DNA of 64,000 nt from positions 1-64,000 of the forward strand of contig NZ_WIXM01000012.1 of the NCBI RefSeq assembly GCF_010993965.1, in the 5' to 3' direction. Below, piece by piece: positions 42,531 to 51,084 of the stretch. Under the pieces are notes generated by a model. That model ran no database searches and was not told where the DNA came from. It saw nothing but the letters and a program-made list of their open reading frames with translations. The translations under genes and the position numbers were made by a program. Numbering within the stretch: the stretch's first letter is position 1; every line of letters begins with the position of its first letter. Source of the stretch: Gracilibacillus sp. YIM 98692. Its GTDB lineage: Bacteria > Bacillota > Bacilli > Bacillales > Amphibacillaceae.

Positions 42531-42899
42531 ATAAAGAAGGTTACTTATTCTTCGTGTTGAAAAAAGGGACTTAAATTCCCTGTTAATGTGTTTTCAATTG
42601 ACTGACCATCACAAGGTAAGTACCATAAAGAAAACTCGTCGATTGACGAGCCTTTGGTGAAGTCAGAGACGTAGTTGCCCTTATCTATATTACTAAAATT
42701 GTCCACTACGTCAAAATTGCTTCCTTGCTGACAATTTATGCTTTCCTATACGGAAATAAAAAAGTACTTTGTCAAAATAGTACTTAAACCACCATTAAGT
42801 ACCAAAATGAATCACCACACAACCAAAAATGACACTTATAACGGTGATAAGTACCAAAATCAAGACTAGATCTAATAAACTTGGTACTTAACAGCTGAA
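42531..42899 (+). repeat. AAGTACCA repeat, copy 2, interrupted
   Basis: Same order of segments as 26876-27087 (GGTTACTTATTCTTCGTG; AAAGGGACTTAAATTCCCTG; TTTTCAATTGACTGACC; final TTGGTACTTAAC). It is split at AAGTACCA by 171 bases at 42626-42796. The right part continues as in copy 1. Confidence 0.75.
42626..42796 (+). mobile_element. Pseudoknot element copy 3, inserted with 8-bp duplication
   Basis: The element (42627-42753: start hairpin, stem A GACGTAGT 42668 / ACTACGTC 42705, stem B AAATTGTC 42696 / GACAATTT 42730) plus about 40 further bases sits between two copies of AAGTACCA at 42618-42625 and 42797-42804. The uninterrupted repeat at 26.9 kb has a single AAGTACCA at this point. This looks like a target-site duplication. 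Confidence 0.65.
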
Positions 42900-42939
42900 T
42901 AAATACCAAATCAATAAGAAATATAATGAAAATGACACT

Positions 42940-43040
42940 TATCGCCACGATTGCCGATCTACTTGTTAAGTATTCGCCACCCTTTAGCTATTTCACAAAC
43001 TAATAATGTTCCCTGCTAAATTATCAATTCTGGTAATTTT
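42940..43040 (-). repeat. Shared 3' element, instance 12
   Basis: On the minus strand AGCAGGGAACATTATTAG, then AAATAGCTAAAGGGTGGC, GAATACTTAACAAG, and a hairpin region with GATCGGCAATCGTGGCGAT. Confidence 0.55.
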
Positions 43041-43153
43041 AAAAAATTTTGAATATTCTATAAAAATAAATTTTTCGCTATCGGAACAGTCAAATACAGA
43101 CTATAATAGAAGATAGTACGATACATAAAATTTTCTGTCAGGAGGAATGCAAT

Positions 43154-43522
43154 ATGAAAATGGAACATGTGGGGATCATGGTCAATGACATGGACGAGTC
43201 TTTAGCGTTTTATCAAAACATCCTCGGTTTAGAATTAAGAAAAAGAGAGTGGTTAAATGACACTGTTGAGCTTGCCTTTTTGTTTTTCCCAGAGCAGCCA
43301 AGTGTAGAGGTTGAACTTGTCTACGGCGGCCCGGTTGAAAACGAAGGAATCGTGAACCATTTGGCCTTTACTGTTGAAAACATTGAAGCTGAACTCGTAC
43401 GCTTTAAAGAAGCGGGCGTTAAATTAGTAGATGAAGAACCTCGAAGCATTTTTAATGATACAGTTAAAATCGCCTTTTTCAAGGGACCGAATGGTGAGAA
43501 GCTAGAATTGGTTGAGAGATAA
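43154..43522 (+). CDS. VOC-family (glyoxalase-like) protein
   Basis: A 122-residue protein of two beta-alpha-beta-beta-beta modules. Metal-type residues are His5 in MEHVGIMVNDM, Glu near 52, His in NHLAFTVEN and Glu near 118 (NGEKLELVE). It resembles lactoylglutathione lyase or methylmalonyl-CoA epimerase-like proteins. The substrate is unknown. ATG follows AGGAGGAATGC. Single gene. Confidence 0.8.
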   Translation: MKMEHVGIMVNDMDESLAFYQNILGLELRKREWLNDTVELAFLFFPEQPSVEVELVYGGPVENEGIVNHLAFTVENIEAELVRFKEAGVKLVDEEPRSIFNDTVKIAFFKGPNGEKLELVER

Positions 43523-43636
43523 GTGAATATAGCAAAAAGAGAGCGAAAAAGAGGGATTTTTTTCAATCGCCAAAGTGATTAAGCGAGAGTGTCTCCATCT
43601 AAAAAAATAAGTTCGAATAAAGAGAAGGTAATAGAT

Positions 43637-43665
43637 AAAAAGAGCTCCCAAATGGGGCTCTTTTT
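43637..43665. terminator. Terminator
   Basis: AAAAAGAGCTCC / GGGGCTCTTTTT, symmetrical enough to serve both the VOC gene on the plus strand and the DUF3892 remnant on the minus strand. Confidence 0.8.
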
Positions 43666-43670
43666 AAATG

Positions 43671-43844
43671 TTAAAACGGTGGCAAATTATCTAAGTTATT
43701 GCTCGGGTCACCATCAGCATCGCTACGTAAATGCTTATCTCCATCCCGCACTTTAAAGGTATTGACGTTTTCAATCTCATCGTTATCTGCCATTTGTTGC
43801 GCTTGTTTATAATCGACGACTTGTCCGGTATTTTCTATTATGCC
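43671..43844 (-). pseudogene. C-terminal remnant of a DUF3892 gene
   Basis: Fifty-seven codons to TAA read NTGQVVDYKQAQQMADNDEI, then KVRDGDKHLRSDADGDPSNN and LDNLPPF. This is the characteristic ending of DUF3892 proteins. The N-terminal ~25 residues and start codon are missing; stop codons lie directly upstream. Confidence 0.7.
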
Positions 43845-43927
43845 TATTTTTTAAAATATATAACGGTACGACACACACTTATTTACATATAATTTTGGTT
43901 TCAGGGAATTGGGACAGCCCCTTTATA

Positions 43928-44245
43928 TTACGCCCATTGAGCTCCCCATAACTTCATTTCTTTTATGATTTTATGTAAAGCATGCCCTTTTTCAGTTAAT
44001 GAATATTCAACCGTTACAGGTACGGTTGGATACGCCTTTCTGATAACGATTTCATTCCTTTCCAAATGACGCAACGTATCTGTTAATGCTTTTGGACTAA
44101 TGTTATGAATCTTTTTTTGTAATTCTCCAAATCGTTTCGTCCCTTCAAATAATTCTCGCAACACGAGAAATGACCATTTTCCCCCGATAATATTAAGTGC
44201 TTTTTCAATGGAACATTCAACTTTTTGTTCTACTACATTTTCCAC
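43928..44245 (-). CDS. HxlR-family transcriptional regulator
   Basis: Winged-helix protein of 105 residues. The conserved Cys near residue 11 (VECSIEKALNIIGGKWSFL) and FGELQKKIHNISPKALTDTL are typical of HxlR/YodB-type regulators, many of which sense thiol-reactive or quinone stress through that Cys. It is divergent from three oxidoreductase genes, its probable targets; the 175-base gap would hold the operator. Confidence 0.88.
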   Translation of the reverse strand: MENVVEQKVECSIEKALNIIGGKWSFLVLRELFEGTKRFGELQKKIHNISPKALTDTLRHLERNEIVIRKAYPTVPVTVEYSLTEKGHALHKIIKEMKLWGAQWA

Positions 44246-44420
44246 TTAAATTCCTCCCCCATCCTAATGATAGTTACTATAAATTTTATATTAGATAACC
44301 TATTTTTTATTATATCAAAAATAATTCAGTACTTTAAATGAATGCTTTTACTATTTATACTAAAAATACAAGATTATTAATTTATTTAATAAACAATAGA
44401 CTGAATGAGGAGGATAATGA

Positions 44421-45287
44421 ATGAAAAAAGTTGTTGTAACAGGTGGAAGCGGCCGTCTTGGTCCATGGGTGATTAAAGAGTTTTTAGATCATGGTTATGA
44501 AGTAGTAAATGCAGATATAAAACAGCCAAAAGAAGCATTATGTAAGACCGTAATCACAGATTTAACAAACCTTGGTGAAGTTTACGGGGTATTAGCGGAT
44601 GCTGATGCAGTTGTACACACTGCTGCGATTCCAGTAGCTTATTCCCATCCTAATGAGGTAACGTTTCAAAATAATGTGATGTCTACATATAACATTCTTG
44701 AAGCTGCCGGCAATTTAGGAATAAAAAAGGCCGTCATCTCTTCTAGTGAATCCTCCTATGGTATTTGTTTTGCCATAAATGAGCTGGAACCACAATATGT
44801 TCCAATGGATGAAGAACACCCTCAATTACCACAAGACAGCTATGGACTGTCTAAGATTGCAAATGAAAAAACTGCCGAAATGATACATAACAGAACAGGA
44901 ATGCAAGTCGTTTCCATGCGATTAGGAAACGTCATCTCGCCTGAAATGTACGACAACTTCCCTGGATTTATCCATGATCCAGAACAACGAAAGCGAATTC
45001 TATGGAGCTATATTGATACGCGAGACGCTGCCAGTGCATTTCGTTTAGCTGTTGAAACAGATGGATTAGGGGCAGTTCCATTAAACATTGCTGCTGATGA
45101 AACGAGCATGGATATTAAAAGTAAAGAATTAATGGCAAAGGTATTCCCAAATGTAACAGATATTCGTGGACAAATTGATGGCTTTGAAACCCTATTAAGC
45201 AATAAAAAAGCGAAAGAACTACTTAACTGGCAACCTGTTCATTCATGGAGAAGCTACGTTCAAGTAGAATCAGTTAACACAAAATAA
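44421..45287 (+). CDS. NAD-dependent epimerase/dehydratase (extended SDR)
   Basis: Extended short-chain dehydrogenase of 288 residues. The Rossmann motif VTGGSGRLGPWV is at the N-terminus, and the catalytic Ser...Tyr-x-x-x-Lys is visible as SSSESSYG with DSYGLSKIANEK. It would act on a nucleotide sugar or similar substrate with NAD(P). First of three plus-strand genes with tight spacing (18 bases to the next) under likely HxlR control. ATG follows AGGAGG. Confidence 0.87.
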   Translation: MKKVVVTGGSGRLGPWVIKEFLDHGYEVVNADIKQPKEALCKTVITDLTNLGEVYGVLADADAVVHTAAIPVAYSHPNEVTFQNNVMSTYNILEAAGNLGIKKAVISSSESSYGICFAINELEPQYVPMDEEHPQLPQDSYGLSKIANEKTAEMIHNRTGMQVVSMRLGNVISPEMYDNFPGFIHDPEQRKRILWSYIDTRDAASAFRLAVETDGLGAVPLNIAADETSMDIKSKELMAKVFPNVTDIRGQIDGFETLLSNKKAKELLNWQPVHSWRSYVQVESVNTK

Positions 45288-45305
45288 AGTAAGGAGGCTA
45301 ATGAA

Positions 45306-46196
45306 ATGAATAAAATTGGCTTTATCGGATTAGGTACAATGGGCCTTCCAATGGCAGGACATTTATTAAAAAACGACTATAAAGTTATTGCGTATAATCG
45401 CACGAGACATAAAGCCGACTCCCTTGGAAAACAAGGAGCATTCATCGCATCCTCACCTGAAGAAGTTGCTAAAAAAAGCGACATTGTTTTCACTATGCTA
45501 ACTGCGGATCAGGCTGTTGAAGAAGTTTATTTAGGAGAAAAAGGCATTATTAAAGGAATACATGCCGGCTTAATTGTTGTCGATAGCAGTACAATTTCAC
45601 CGAATACAAGTAAAAAAGTAGCAGATAACCTTTTAAACGAGGGAATTGAAATGTTAGATGCACCAGTTACAGGTAGTGAACCTCAAGCCATTGAAGGTAT
45701 TTTAACTTTTATGGTTGGTGGAAAGAAAGAAATTTATGAAAAATGTGAACCTCTATTTTATGTAATGGGGAAACAAGCTTATTACATGGGAGAAAATGGA
45801 TCAGGTTCCTATACGAAATTAGCTAATAATACGATGGGTGCTATTAATCTATTATCCTTCTCAGAAGCCATAACGATGGCAGCAAAAGCTGGGGTTGATC
45901 CTGAGCTATTTATAAAAGTCGTCAGCGGCGGTGGTGCTCGAAGCGGGATGGCGGATAATAAAGGTCCGAAAGTATTAAATAGAGATTTCTCTCCTCATTT
46001 TATGACTGATCTTATCTATAAAGATCTAGGATTAGCAGCTGATGTTGCAAAAGAACTTGAACTGCCTACCCCTGTTTTATCCTTAGTAAAAGAAATGTTT
46101 CAAATGGCAAGAGCTAAAGGATATGGGGCCGAAGATATGAGCGCAGTAATAAAATGTTATGAAGAATTAGCAGGAATCGAAGTGAAAAAGGATTAA
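45306..46196 (+). CDS. 3-hydroxyisobutyrate dehydrogenase-family reductase
   Basis: Beta-hydroxyacid dehydrogenase of 296 residues. The nucleotide site is GFIGLGTMGLPMAG. The substrate motif is DAPVTGSEPQAIEGILTF, and the catalytic Lys lies in TKLANNTMGAINLL. It is similar to tartronate semialdehyde reductase or 3-hydroxyisobutyrate dehydrogenase; the exact substrate is unknown. ATG follows AAGGAGG. Second gene of the HxlR-linked operon. Confidence 0.88.
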   Translation: MNKIGFIGLGTMGLPMAGHLLKNDYKVIAYNRTRHKADSLGKQGAFIASSPEEVAKKSDIVFTMLTADQAVEEVYLGEKGIIKGIHAGLIVVDSSTISPNTSKKVADNLLNEGIEMLDAPVTGSEPQAIEGILTFMVGGKKEIYEKCEPLFYVMGKQAYYMGENGSGSYTKLANNTMGAINLLSFSEAITMAAKAGVDPELFIKVVSGGGARSGMADNKGPKVLNRDFSPHFMTDLIYKDLGLAADVAKELELPTPVLSLVKEMFQMARAKGYGAEDMSAVIKCYEELAGIEVKKD

Positions 46197-46265
46197 ACCA
46201 TTGTAAAAGGTTTCATTTAATACTATCAGGTTTACATTAAATATTATTATAGGAGTGATGAATCA

Positions 46266-47282
46266 ATGGAAAATCGCTATCTAGGGAAAACGGGTTTACG
46301 AGTAAGTGAGCTTTGTCTTGGAACGATGACATTAGGTCGTGAAACGAGTGAAAAAGATAGCTTCAGCATTTTAGACCGTTATGTTGAAGAAGGCGGAAAT
46401 TTTATTGATACTGCCGATGTCTATACTCGTGGTGTTTCTGAAGAAATCGTCGGTAAGTGGTTAAAGAACCAAAATCGTGATGACTATGTTGTTGCAACAA
46501 AGGTTCGTTTCCCTATGGGTGAAGGACCAAATGATGTTGGACTAAGCAGAAAACATATTATCTCCGGTGTTAAAGAAAGCTTACGCCGCCTTGGAACCGA
46601 TTACATCGATCTTTATCAGGTTCACGCATGGGATCCTCGAACACCTTTAGAAGAAACCTTAAGCACATTAAATGATCTTGTTCGCGAGGGCCTTGTACGT
46701 TACATTGGAGCAAGTAACTTTAAAGGCTGGCAGCTTCAAAAAGCAATAGACTTAAGTAAACAAAAAGGTTGGGAACAGTTTGTTTGCCTGCAACCTCAAT
46801 ACAATTTGCTATGTCGTGCTACCGAATACGAATTAATTGATGTCTGTGAAAATGAAGGATTAGGCGTCATCCCATGGAGTCCTCTTCGCGGTGGATGGTT
46901 AAGCGGAAAATTTACCCGTGACATGGTCAAGCCACCAGAAAATTCTCGTATATCTGTTGCGGAAGAAAAAGGTTATAGTGAGACATGGGATAAGTACAAT
47001 AATGATTTTACATGGAATTTGTTAGATACGTTATATAGTGTTGCAGAAGAAGCGGGTAAGACTCCAGCTCAGGCAGCAATCAACTGGCTTCTAAACAGCC
47101 GCGGTGTTACGGCCCCAATTATCGGTGCACGTACAATGGAACAGCTTGAAGCTAACTTAGGTTCTGCTGGATGGTCTTTAACAAATGATCAACTAGAACG
47201 CTTAAATAAAGCGAGTGAATTGTTTGTAAGTTATCCTTATAATACCGATGCAATAAATCAGCGCACAAAAGGCAGAGAATAA
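46266..47282 (+). CDS. Aldo/keto reductase
   Basis: A 338-residue TIM-barrel NADPH oxidoreductase. The tetrad is visible as Asp and Tyr in DTADVYTRG, Lys in VATKVRFP and His in YQVHAWD. Cofactor contacts are [15 protein letters not shown] near the C-terminus. It is of the YajO/Tas-like type acting on aldehydes. Third gene of the operon, 69 bases after the previous one, with its own AGGAGTG. A detoxification operon for carbonyl or electrophile stress is a reasonable inference. Confidence 0.9.
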   Translation: MENRYLGKTGLRVSELCLGTMTLGRETSEKDSFSILDRYVEEGGNFIDTADVYTRGVSEEIVGKWLKNQNRDDYVVATKVRFPMGEGPNDVGLSRKHIISGVKESLRRLGTDYIDLYQVHAWDPRTPLEETLSTLNDLVREGLVRYIGASNFKGWQLQKAIDLSKQKGWEQFVCLQPQYNLLCRATEYELIDVCENEGLGVIPWSPLRGGWLSGKFTRDMVKPPENSRISVAEEKGYSETWDKYNNDFTWNLLDTLYSVAEEAGKTPAQAAINWLLNSRGVTAPIIGARTMEQLEANLGSAGWSLTNDQLERLNKASELFVSYPYNTDAINQRTKGRE

Positions 47283-47320
47283 AGGGACGTGGGGACAGGT
47301 TCCTTGTTCCGAAGCAAATT

Positions 47321-47350
47321 TAAAGGGACAGAATACCTGTCCCTTTCTAA
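47321..47350 (+). terminator. Terminator of the oxidoreductase operon
   Basis: AAAGGGACAG / CTGTCCCTTT with a 5-base loop, then TCTAAAA; preceded by a partial GGGGACAGG copy. Confidence 0.7.
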
Positions 47351-47435
47351 AACTTGAACTTTATCTATATAAGTCATGATCCATTGGTTTTCCACAAATT
47401 GTATATATGATTCCGCCTAGTATTCTTTCATTCGG

Positions 47436-47560
47436 TCATATAATTGCTTTGCTCTTTTGCCAGTTCCCTCTATCCATTACGACTTCTTCTTTTGTCACAA
47501 TTTTCTCGCCACCATCAATGTGAATAGGGCAATCCTCTGCTATTCTACATAAATTTCAAT
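47436..47560 (-). pseudogene. Short gene remnant
   Basis: On the minus strand KIEIYVE is followed, after a frame change, by CPIHIDGGEKIVTKEEVVMD and RGNWQKSKAII to a stop, with no start codon. It looks like the relic of a small conserved protein; the family is not recognised. Confidence 0.35.
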
Positions 47561-47592
47561 CTTACTTTGAGAAAGAGATACATATAAGAGAA

Positions 47593-47770
47593 CGGACACT
47601 GAGTACCTTATTTCTAAAAAATAGTCTTTTTCGAAGCGGGTGTGGACATCAGGTACGTTATATGCTCAAAACCTTTGGAATACGAATGTCTTTTCGCTGA
47701 ATAAAGGAACCAATGTCCGTCAGTCACCTAAATACACCTTTTTTGTCACAAATAAAGGAATGGATGTCCG
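47593..47770. repeat. Four-unit GGACAT element, copy 3
   Basis: Forward units at 47593 and 47643 and reverse units at 47713 and 47764, with pair spacings of 50 and 51. It is closely similar to copy 2, including AGGTACGTTATATGCTC. Confidence 0.78.
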
Positions 47771-47837
47771 CCAAAGTTATTTCACCCCTATGATGTTATC
47801 ATCCAAGAACGACCGAAAATGAAAACTCTTGCATCCC

Positions 47838-48218
47838 TTATAAGTTTTCTAAGAATGATTGCAATTTATCAAGTTTATTGGTTTGCAGAGCGATGCCATT
47901 ATGATCCAATACAACTATTTGAGGGTAAGTTTCTATTTCTAAAATAGCCTCATAATCAATCACTCTTTCTTCTCCCTCATACAAAATTTGATAAGAGAAT
48001 GATTGAACTTTACCTTCTTCCACTTCCCATAACACATCAATGTCCCCAACACTATCTTGGAACTCTTGGGATGGCATATTCTCTGTAAAAATAACAACAT
48101 TATATGTATCCTTTATATTTGGTTTTAATTTGTCAATCGCTTGTTCTTTTTCTGAAGAACAACCTGCAACAATAATAATAATAAATAAAGTTAACATGAA
48201 CAGTAGATTTTTTTTCAT
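47838..48218 (-). CDS. Small lipoprotein
   Basis: A 126-residue protein with a lipoprotein signal (LTLFIIIIVAGC, Cys20) and a small soluble domain (NVVIFTENMPSQEFQDSVGD; IETYPQIVVLDHNG) with a thioredoxin-like alternation of strands and helices but no CxxC. ATG lies a short distance after GGAGGAAG. Function unknown. Confidence 0.7.
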   Translation of the reverse strand: MKKNLLFMLTLFIIIIVAGCSSEKEQAIDKLKPNIKDTYNVVIFTENMPSQEFQDSVGDIDVLWEVEEGKVQSFSYQILYEGEERVIDYEAILEIETYPQIVVLDHNGIALQTNKLDKLQSFLENL

Positions 48219-48319
48219 TAAAAATATCTTCCTCCTTCAAACAAGATAGAAACAAGCTATTAAATACAATCTCTTCTCATGTTAACATATTATTCCAACA
48301 ATTAACTTTTATTTATAGA

Positions 48320-48447
48320 TAAAGAAAACTCGGCGATTGCGGAGCCTTTAGGTGACAGCAAAGCCGTAGTTGCCCTTATCTATCTTCCTAAAATGGTCTA
48401 CTACGTCGAGAATTCTTCCTTGCTGACCATTTATATTTTCTGATACG
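48320..48447 (+). repeat. Pseudoknot element, copy 4
   Basis: Start AAAGAAAACTCGGCGATTG, with hairpin CTCGGC / GCGGAG. Stem B AAATGGTC / GACCATTT is intact. Stem A has decayed to GCCGTAGT / ACTACGTC. It ends TTTCTGATACGG and continues into copy 5. Confidence 0.65.
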
Positions 48448-48545
48448 GTAAAGAAAAACTTGGCTTATCGCCAAATCCTAATGGCGAAAGCCTTAGTTTT
48501 ACTTATACTATCAACCTTAAACCATTTATAAATCCTGATAGTGAA
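48448..48545 (+). repeat. Divergent member of the pseudoknot family
   Basis: Same AAAGAAAA start, followed by a TTGGC / GCCAA hairpin, a CGCCA / TGGCG alternative, and ACTATCA / TGATAGT at the end. The core is shortened to about 98 bases. Confidence 0.5.
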
Positions 48546-48546
48546 A

Positions 48547-48605
48547 AAGACGATCAATCAAATGATGATCGCCTTGTTCAACACTTGCCCTTATCCAATT
48601 AAAAA
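48547..48605 (-). repeat. Shared 3' element, instance 13
   Basis: On the minus strand TTAATTGGATAAGGGCAAG, GTGTTGAACAAG, and a hairpin GCGATCATC / GATTGATCGTC with TTTTTC. It follows the stop of the gene 48617-49075. Confidence 0.55.
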
Positions 48606-48616
48606 TGTAATAACAT

Positions 48617-49075
48617 TTACTGTACTTTTGCTACCCCTAACGCATAGTGACTCCACAAAATATTTTCAACTAATTCTGCATATCCTTCCTCACAGTCAAT
48701 AATTAAAATAATTTCTGAGTGTTTCCCCTTTAGTAACCTATTTTTCTTTTTCAATACTTTTTCTGTAAAAAGACGAATGGCAAACCCAACCATAAAACCA
48801 ACAAACGCACCGATTAAGCCCCAATATATAGGCCCCCACGCTAAGTTAAAGCCTATACTGGCACCAATAACAGCAAATGCCGTTGCAAGTGCCATCCCAA
48901 TATCAATAAGTGAGGTTCCATCAGACCGATGAAGCGAATCAAAAACCTTTCGTACTTCCTTGCGGTTATCTAGTGGTACGGCGAATATGTTTTCTTTTTT
49001 TATCCCTTTTTTTTCTAGCATCGAAATAGCTATTTCTACAAAGGCATTATTTTCAAATGTGGAGAATACTTGCAT
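48617..49075 (-). CDS. Membrane-spanning stress-type protein
   Basis: A 152-residue protein. Soluble N- and C-terminal parts flank a central Gly/Ala-rich hydrophobic hairpin (GMALATAFAVIGASIGF, then WGLIGAFVGFMVGFAIRLF). The layout recalls general-stress proteins of the YflT type, in which a regulator-like fold surrounds a Gly-rich loop, but similarity is weak. ATG follows a poor site. It starts 4 bases after the upstream gene ends. Confidence 0.55.
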   Translation of the reverse strand: MQVFSTFENNAFVEIAISMLEKKGIKKENIFAVPLDNRKEVRKVFDSLHRSDGTSLIDIGMALATAFAVIGASIGFNLAWGPIYWGLIGAFVGFMVGFAIRLFTEKVLKKKNRLLKGKHSEIILIIDCEEGYAELVENILWSHYALGVAKVQ

Positions 49076-49078
49076 TTT

Positions 49079-49867
49079 TTACTTCACCTTTTGTCCTTTT
49101 AAAATTTGAAACGTGGATGATTGATAGTTTTCTTTCAAATACTTTCTTTGTTCTTTTTCAAAAAGCTTATTGTTCTCTACCGTATTGATGTATGAATCAA
49201 AAACTGAAAATCCGTATATCGAAGGGAAGAATAAAAACCATTCAGGTTTTAAGACAGATGTAGCTTCTTGGACATTTCCTAAAAACAAAAGAGAAATGGC
49301 TTCAAGACCATGAGAAAAATACGAAAATAAGACTACCCATATAATGACAAAAAAAGCTGTTACAATTCTATGAATATAAAGTTCCCCAAGACCTGGAACA
49401 AATAATGACCATATGACAGACATTACAGGATCTCTTTTATCTAAATAGTTGATTTCAAGTGCTCCAATACTAAAAGTGTTAAATGAATGTTCTTCACGTT
49501 CTGCTAATAGATAAACTTTGTTCATATCAATGGTTGTTCGGTAACTATCCCAAATTCCGAAGAAATAGACAGGGATATATATTAAAAGCCACCTAGTATC
49601 TAATATTTCTTTGGCCATTTCAATCTCACCTTGAAAGGAATAAATCATGGCTAAATTAAGATTTGCATTTACATTAATGATTACTTCCCAGATAAATAAA
49701 ACAAAACCACGCAAGTATTTCGATAAAAGTAAATGCCCAAACCCAGGAAATGCAGCACTCCACCAAGCAATGATGTATGGATTTCTTAAATGAATTTGAG
49801 TAGTTCCCAGAGTACTCACATGTGCTTTATAGCGTCTAGCGGTATTGTCATTAGTATAATTTTCCAT
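49079..49867 (-). CDS. Membrane protein with two repeated halves
   Basis: About 262 residues from the ATG at 49867 after GTGGTGAACATA. Two similar halves are visible: RNPYIIAWWSAAFPGFGHLL with YLRGFVLFIWEVIINV, and RDPVMSVIWSLFVPGLGELY with RIVTAFFVIIWVVLF. Each is followed by a Trp-Tyr-rich span ending WDSYRTTIDMNK or FDSYINTVENNK. This is an internal duplication of a two- to three-span unit. Function unknown; it forms an operon with the next gene. Confidence 0.65.
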   Translation of the reverse strand: MENYTNDNTARRYKAHVSTLGTTQIHLRNPYIIAWWSAAFPGFGHLLLSKYLRGFVLFIWEVIINVNANLNLAMIYSFQGEIEMAKEILDTRWLLIYIPVYFFGIWDSYRTTIDMNKVYLLAEREEHSFNTFSIGALEINYLDKRDPVMSVIWSLFVPGLGELYIHRIVTAFFVIIWVVLFSYFSHGLEAISLLFLGNVQEATSVLKPEWFLFFPSIYGFSVFDSYINTVENNKLFEKEQRKYLKENYQSSTFQILKGQKVK

Positions 49868-50070
49868 TATGTTCACCACTATAATTTTGTTTTTACAAGT
49901 TATTTCCATGATGGACGAACTATATACCTTGTTGCACTATACTGGATTCAACAGATTCTTTTTTAAATAAACAGTACCTATAAAACATATAGTAAAAAAG
50001 CGAGAACAGATAGAAGTAAGTTATAATAAAAGAAAGTACAATTGCGAATGGTAGGAGAAAGGGGTATACT

Positions 50071-50922
50071 TTGAAAAAAATTATTTTAACGACGGAAAGT
50101 GGAGCAGATTTACCAAGAGATTTAGTGGAAAAACATGAGGTGCAAGTAGTCCCGATGCACATCATCATGGATGGCAAGGATTATTTAGACGGTTCCTTAC
50201 CGGTTGAGGATATATATGACTACTATGATCGTACAAAACAAATACCCTCTACAACGGCCACCAATATCCATGAATATGAACAATTTTTCAAAAACATTCA
50301 ATCAGACTTCCCTGGATGCAGTATTATTCATATCGGTTATACGTCAAAAGCTTCTTCTTCTTTTCAAAATGCCGTTATTGCAGCAGAAGAATTTGATGAT
50401 GTTACTCTCATTGACACTTTAAATGTAACAGGTGGATTAGCTGCTATTGTGATGTATGCTGTTACCTTATTAGAAAAGGAACCAACCATTGAACCTGCCC
50501 GATTAGCAGAAGAAATTAAATCCAAAGTTCCCAAAGCAAGGCTGTCCTTTGTTCCCGGCAAGTTAGAATTTTTAAAAGCTGGAGGACGTGTAAGTAACGC
50601 GGCTTATCTCGGAGCATCTTTGTTAAAAATAAAACCACGCATTGACCTAGTGGAAGGACAGCTTGTTTCAACAAAAAAGTATCGTGGAAAAGGGAGTTCC
50701 GTGGCGGAAAAACTGATGCATGATTATTTAAAGCAATATAATATCGATCGAGAACAACTTTATTTTATATACTCACTTGGACTTGACGAAAAGATCAAAC
50801 ATCGGATGGATGAAATCGCAAAAGATTCCGGCTTCAAACACGTAAGATGGATACAAGCAGGCGCCGTGATCTCCACTCACGCAGGACCTGGAGGCTTCGG
50901 CATTGCAGGATTAGAAGTATAA
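50071..50922 (+). CDS. DegV-family fatty-acid-binding protein
   Basis: A 283-residue DegV protein. Motifs are ILTTESGADLPRDL at the start, PSTTATNIHEY near residue 55, IHIGYTSKASSSFQNA and GGRVSNAAYLG. The C-terminal STHAGPGGFGIAG contains the acyl-binding loop. Members deliver host or exogenous fatty acids to the FakA kinase. TTG start, supported by AGGAGAAAGGGG upstream. Single gene. Confidence 0.9.
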   Translation: MKKIILTTESGADLPRDLVEKHEVQVVPMHIIMDGKDYLDGSLPVEDIYDYYDRTKQIPSTTATNIHEYEQFFKNIQSDFPGCSIIHIGYTSKASSSFQNAVIAAEEFDDVTLIDTLNVTGGLAAIVMYAVTLLEKEPTIEPARLAEEIKSKVPKARLSFVPGKLEFLKAGGRVSNAAYLGASLLKIKPRIDLVEGQLVSTKKYRGKGSSVAEKLMHDYLKQYNIDREQLYFIYSLGLDEKIKHRMDEIAKDSGFKHVRWIQAGAVISTHAGPGGFGIAGLEV

Positions 50923-50936
50923 AATCCCAAACCTTT

Positions 50937-51000
50937 TTAAAAAAAGTCAGAAATATACCAAATCCTCTGCTTTTGATTGCTTTCGTCAGAAGTCCTGGCC
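50937..51000 (+). repeat. GTCAGAA-CCCTGC element, copy 2
   Basis: AAAAAAAGTCAGAAATATACC, then AAATCCTCTGCTTTTG, TCGTCAGAAGTCCTGGCC. Starts 15 bases after the DegV stop. Confidence 0.6.
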
Positions 51001-51023
51001 AAAAACATTGCCCACATATAAAA

Positions 51024-51060
51024 TCACTTACCCTTATGCGATTTACGTTAGGGTAAGTGA
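51024..51060. terminator. Hairpin between convergent degV and DUF421 genes
   Basis: TCACTTACCCT / AGGGTAAGTGA, an 11-base stem with a 15-base loop; T runs are weak on both sides. Confidence 0.65.
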
Positions 51061-51084
51061 CATCTCAGGATAATGGTAACAATA

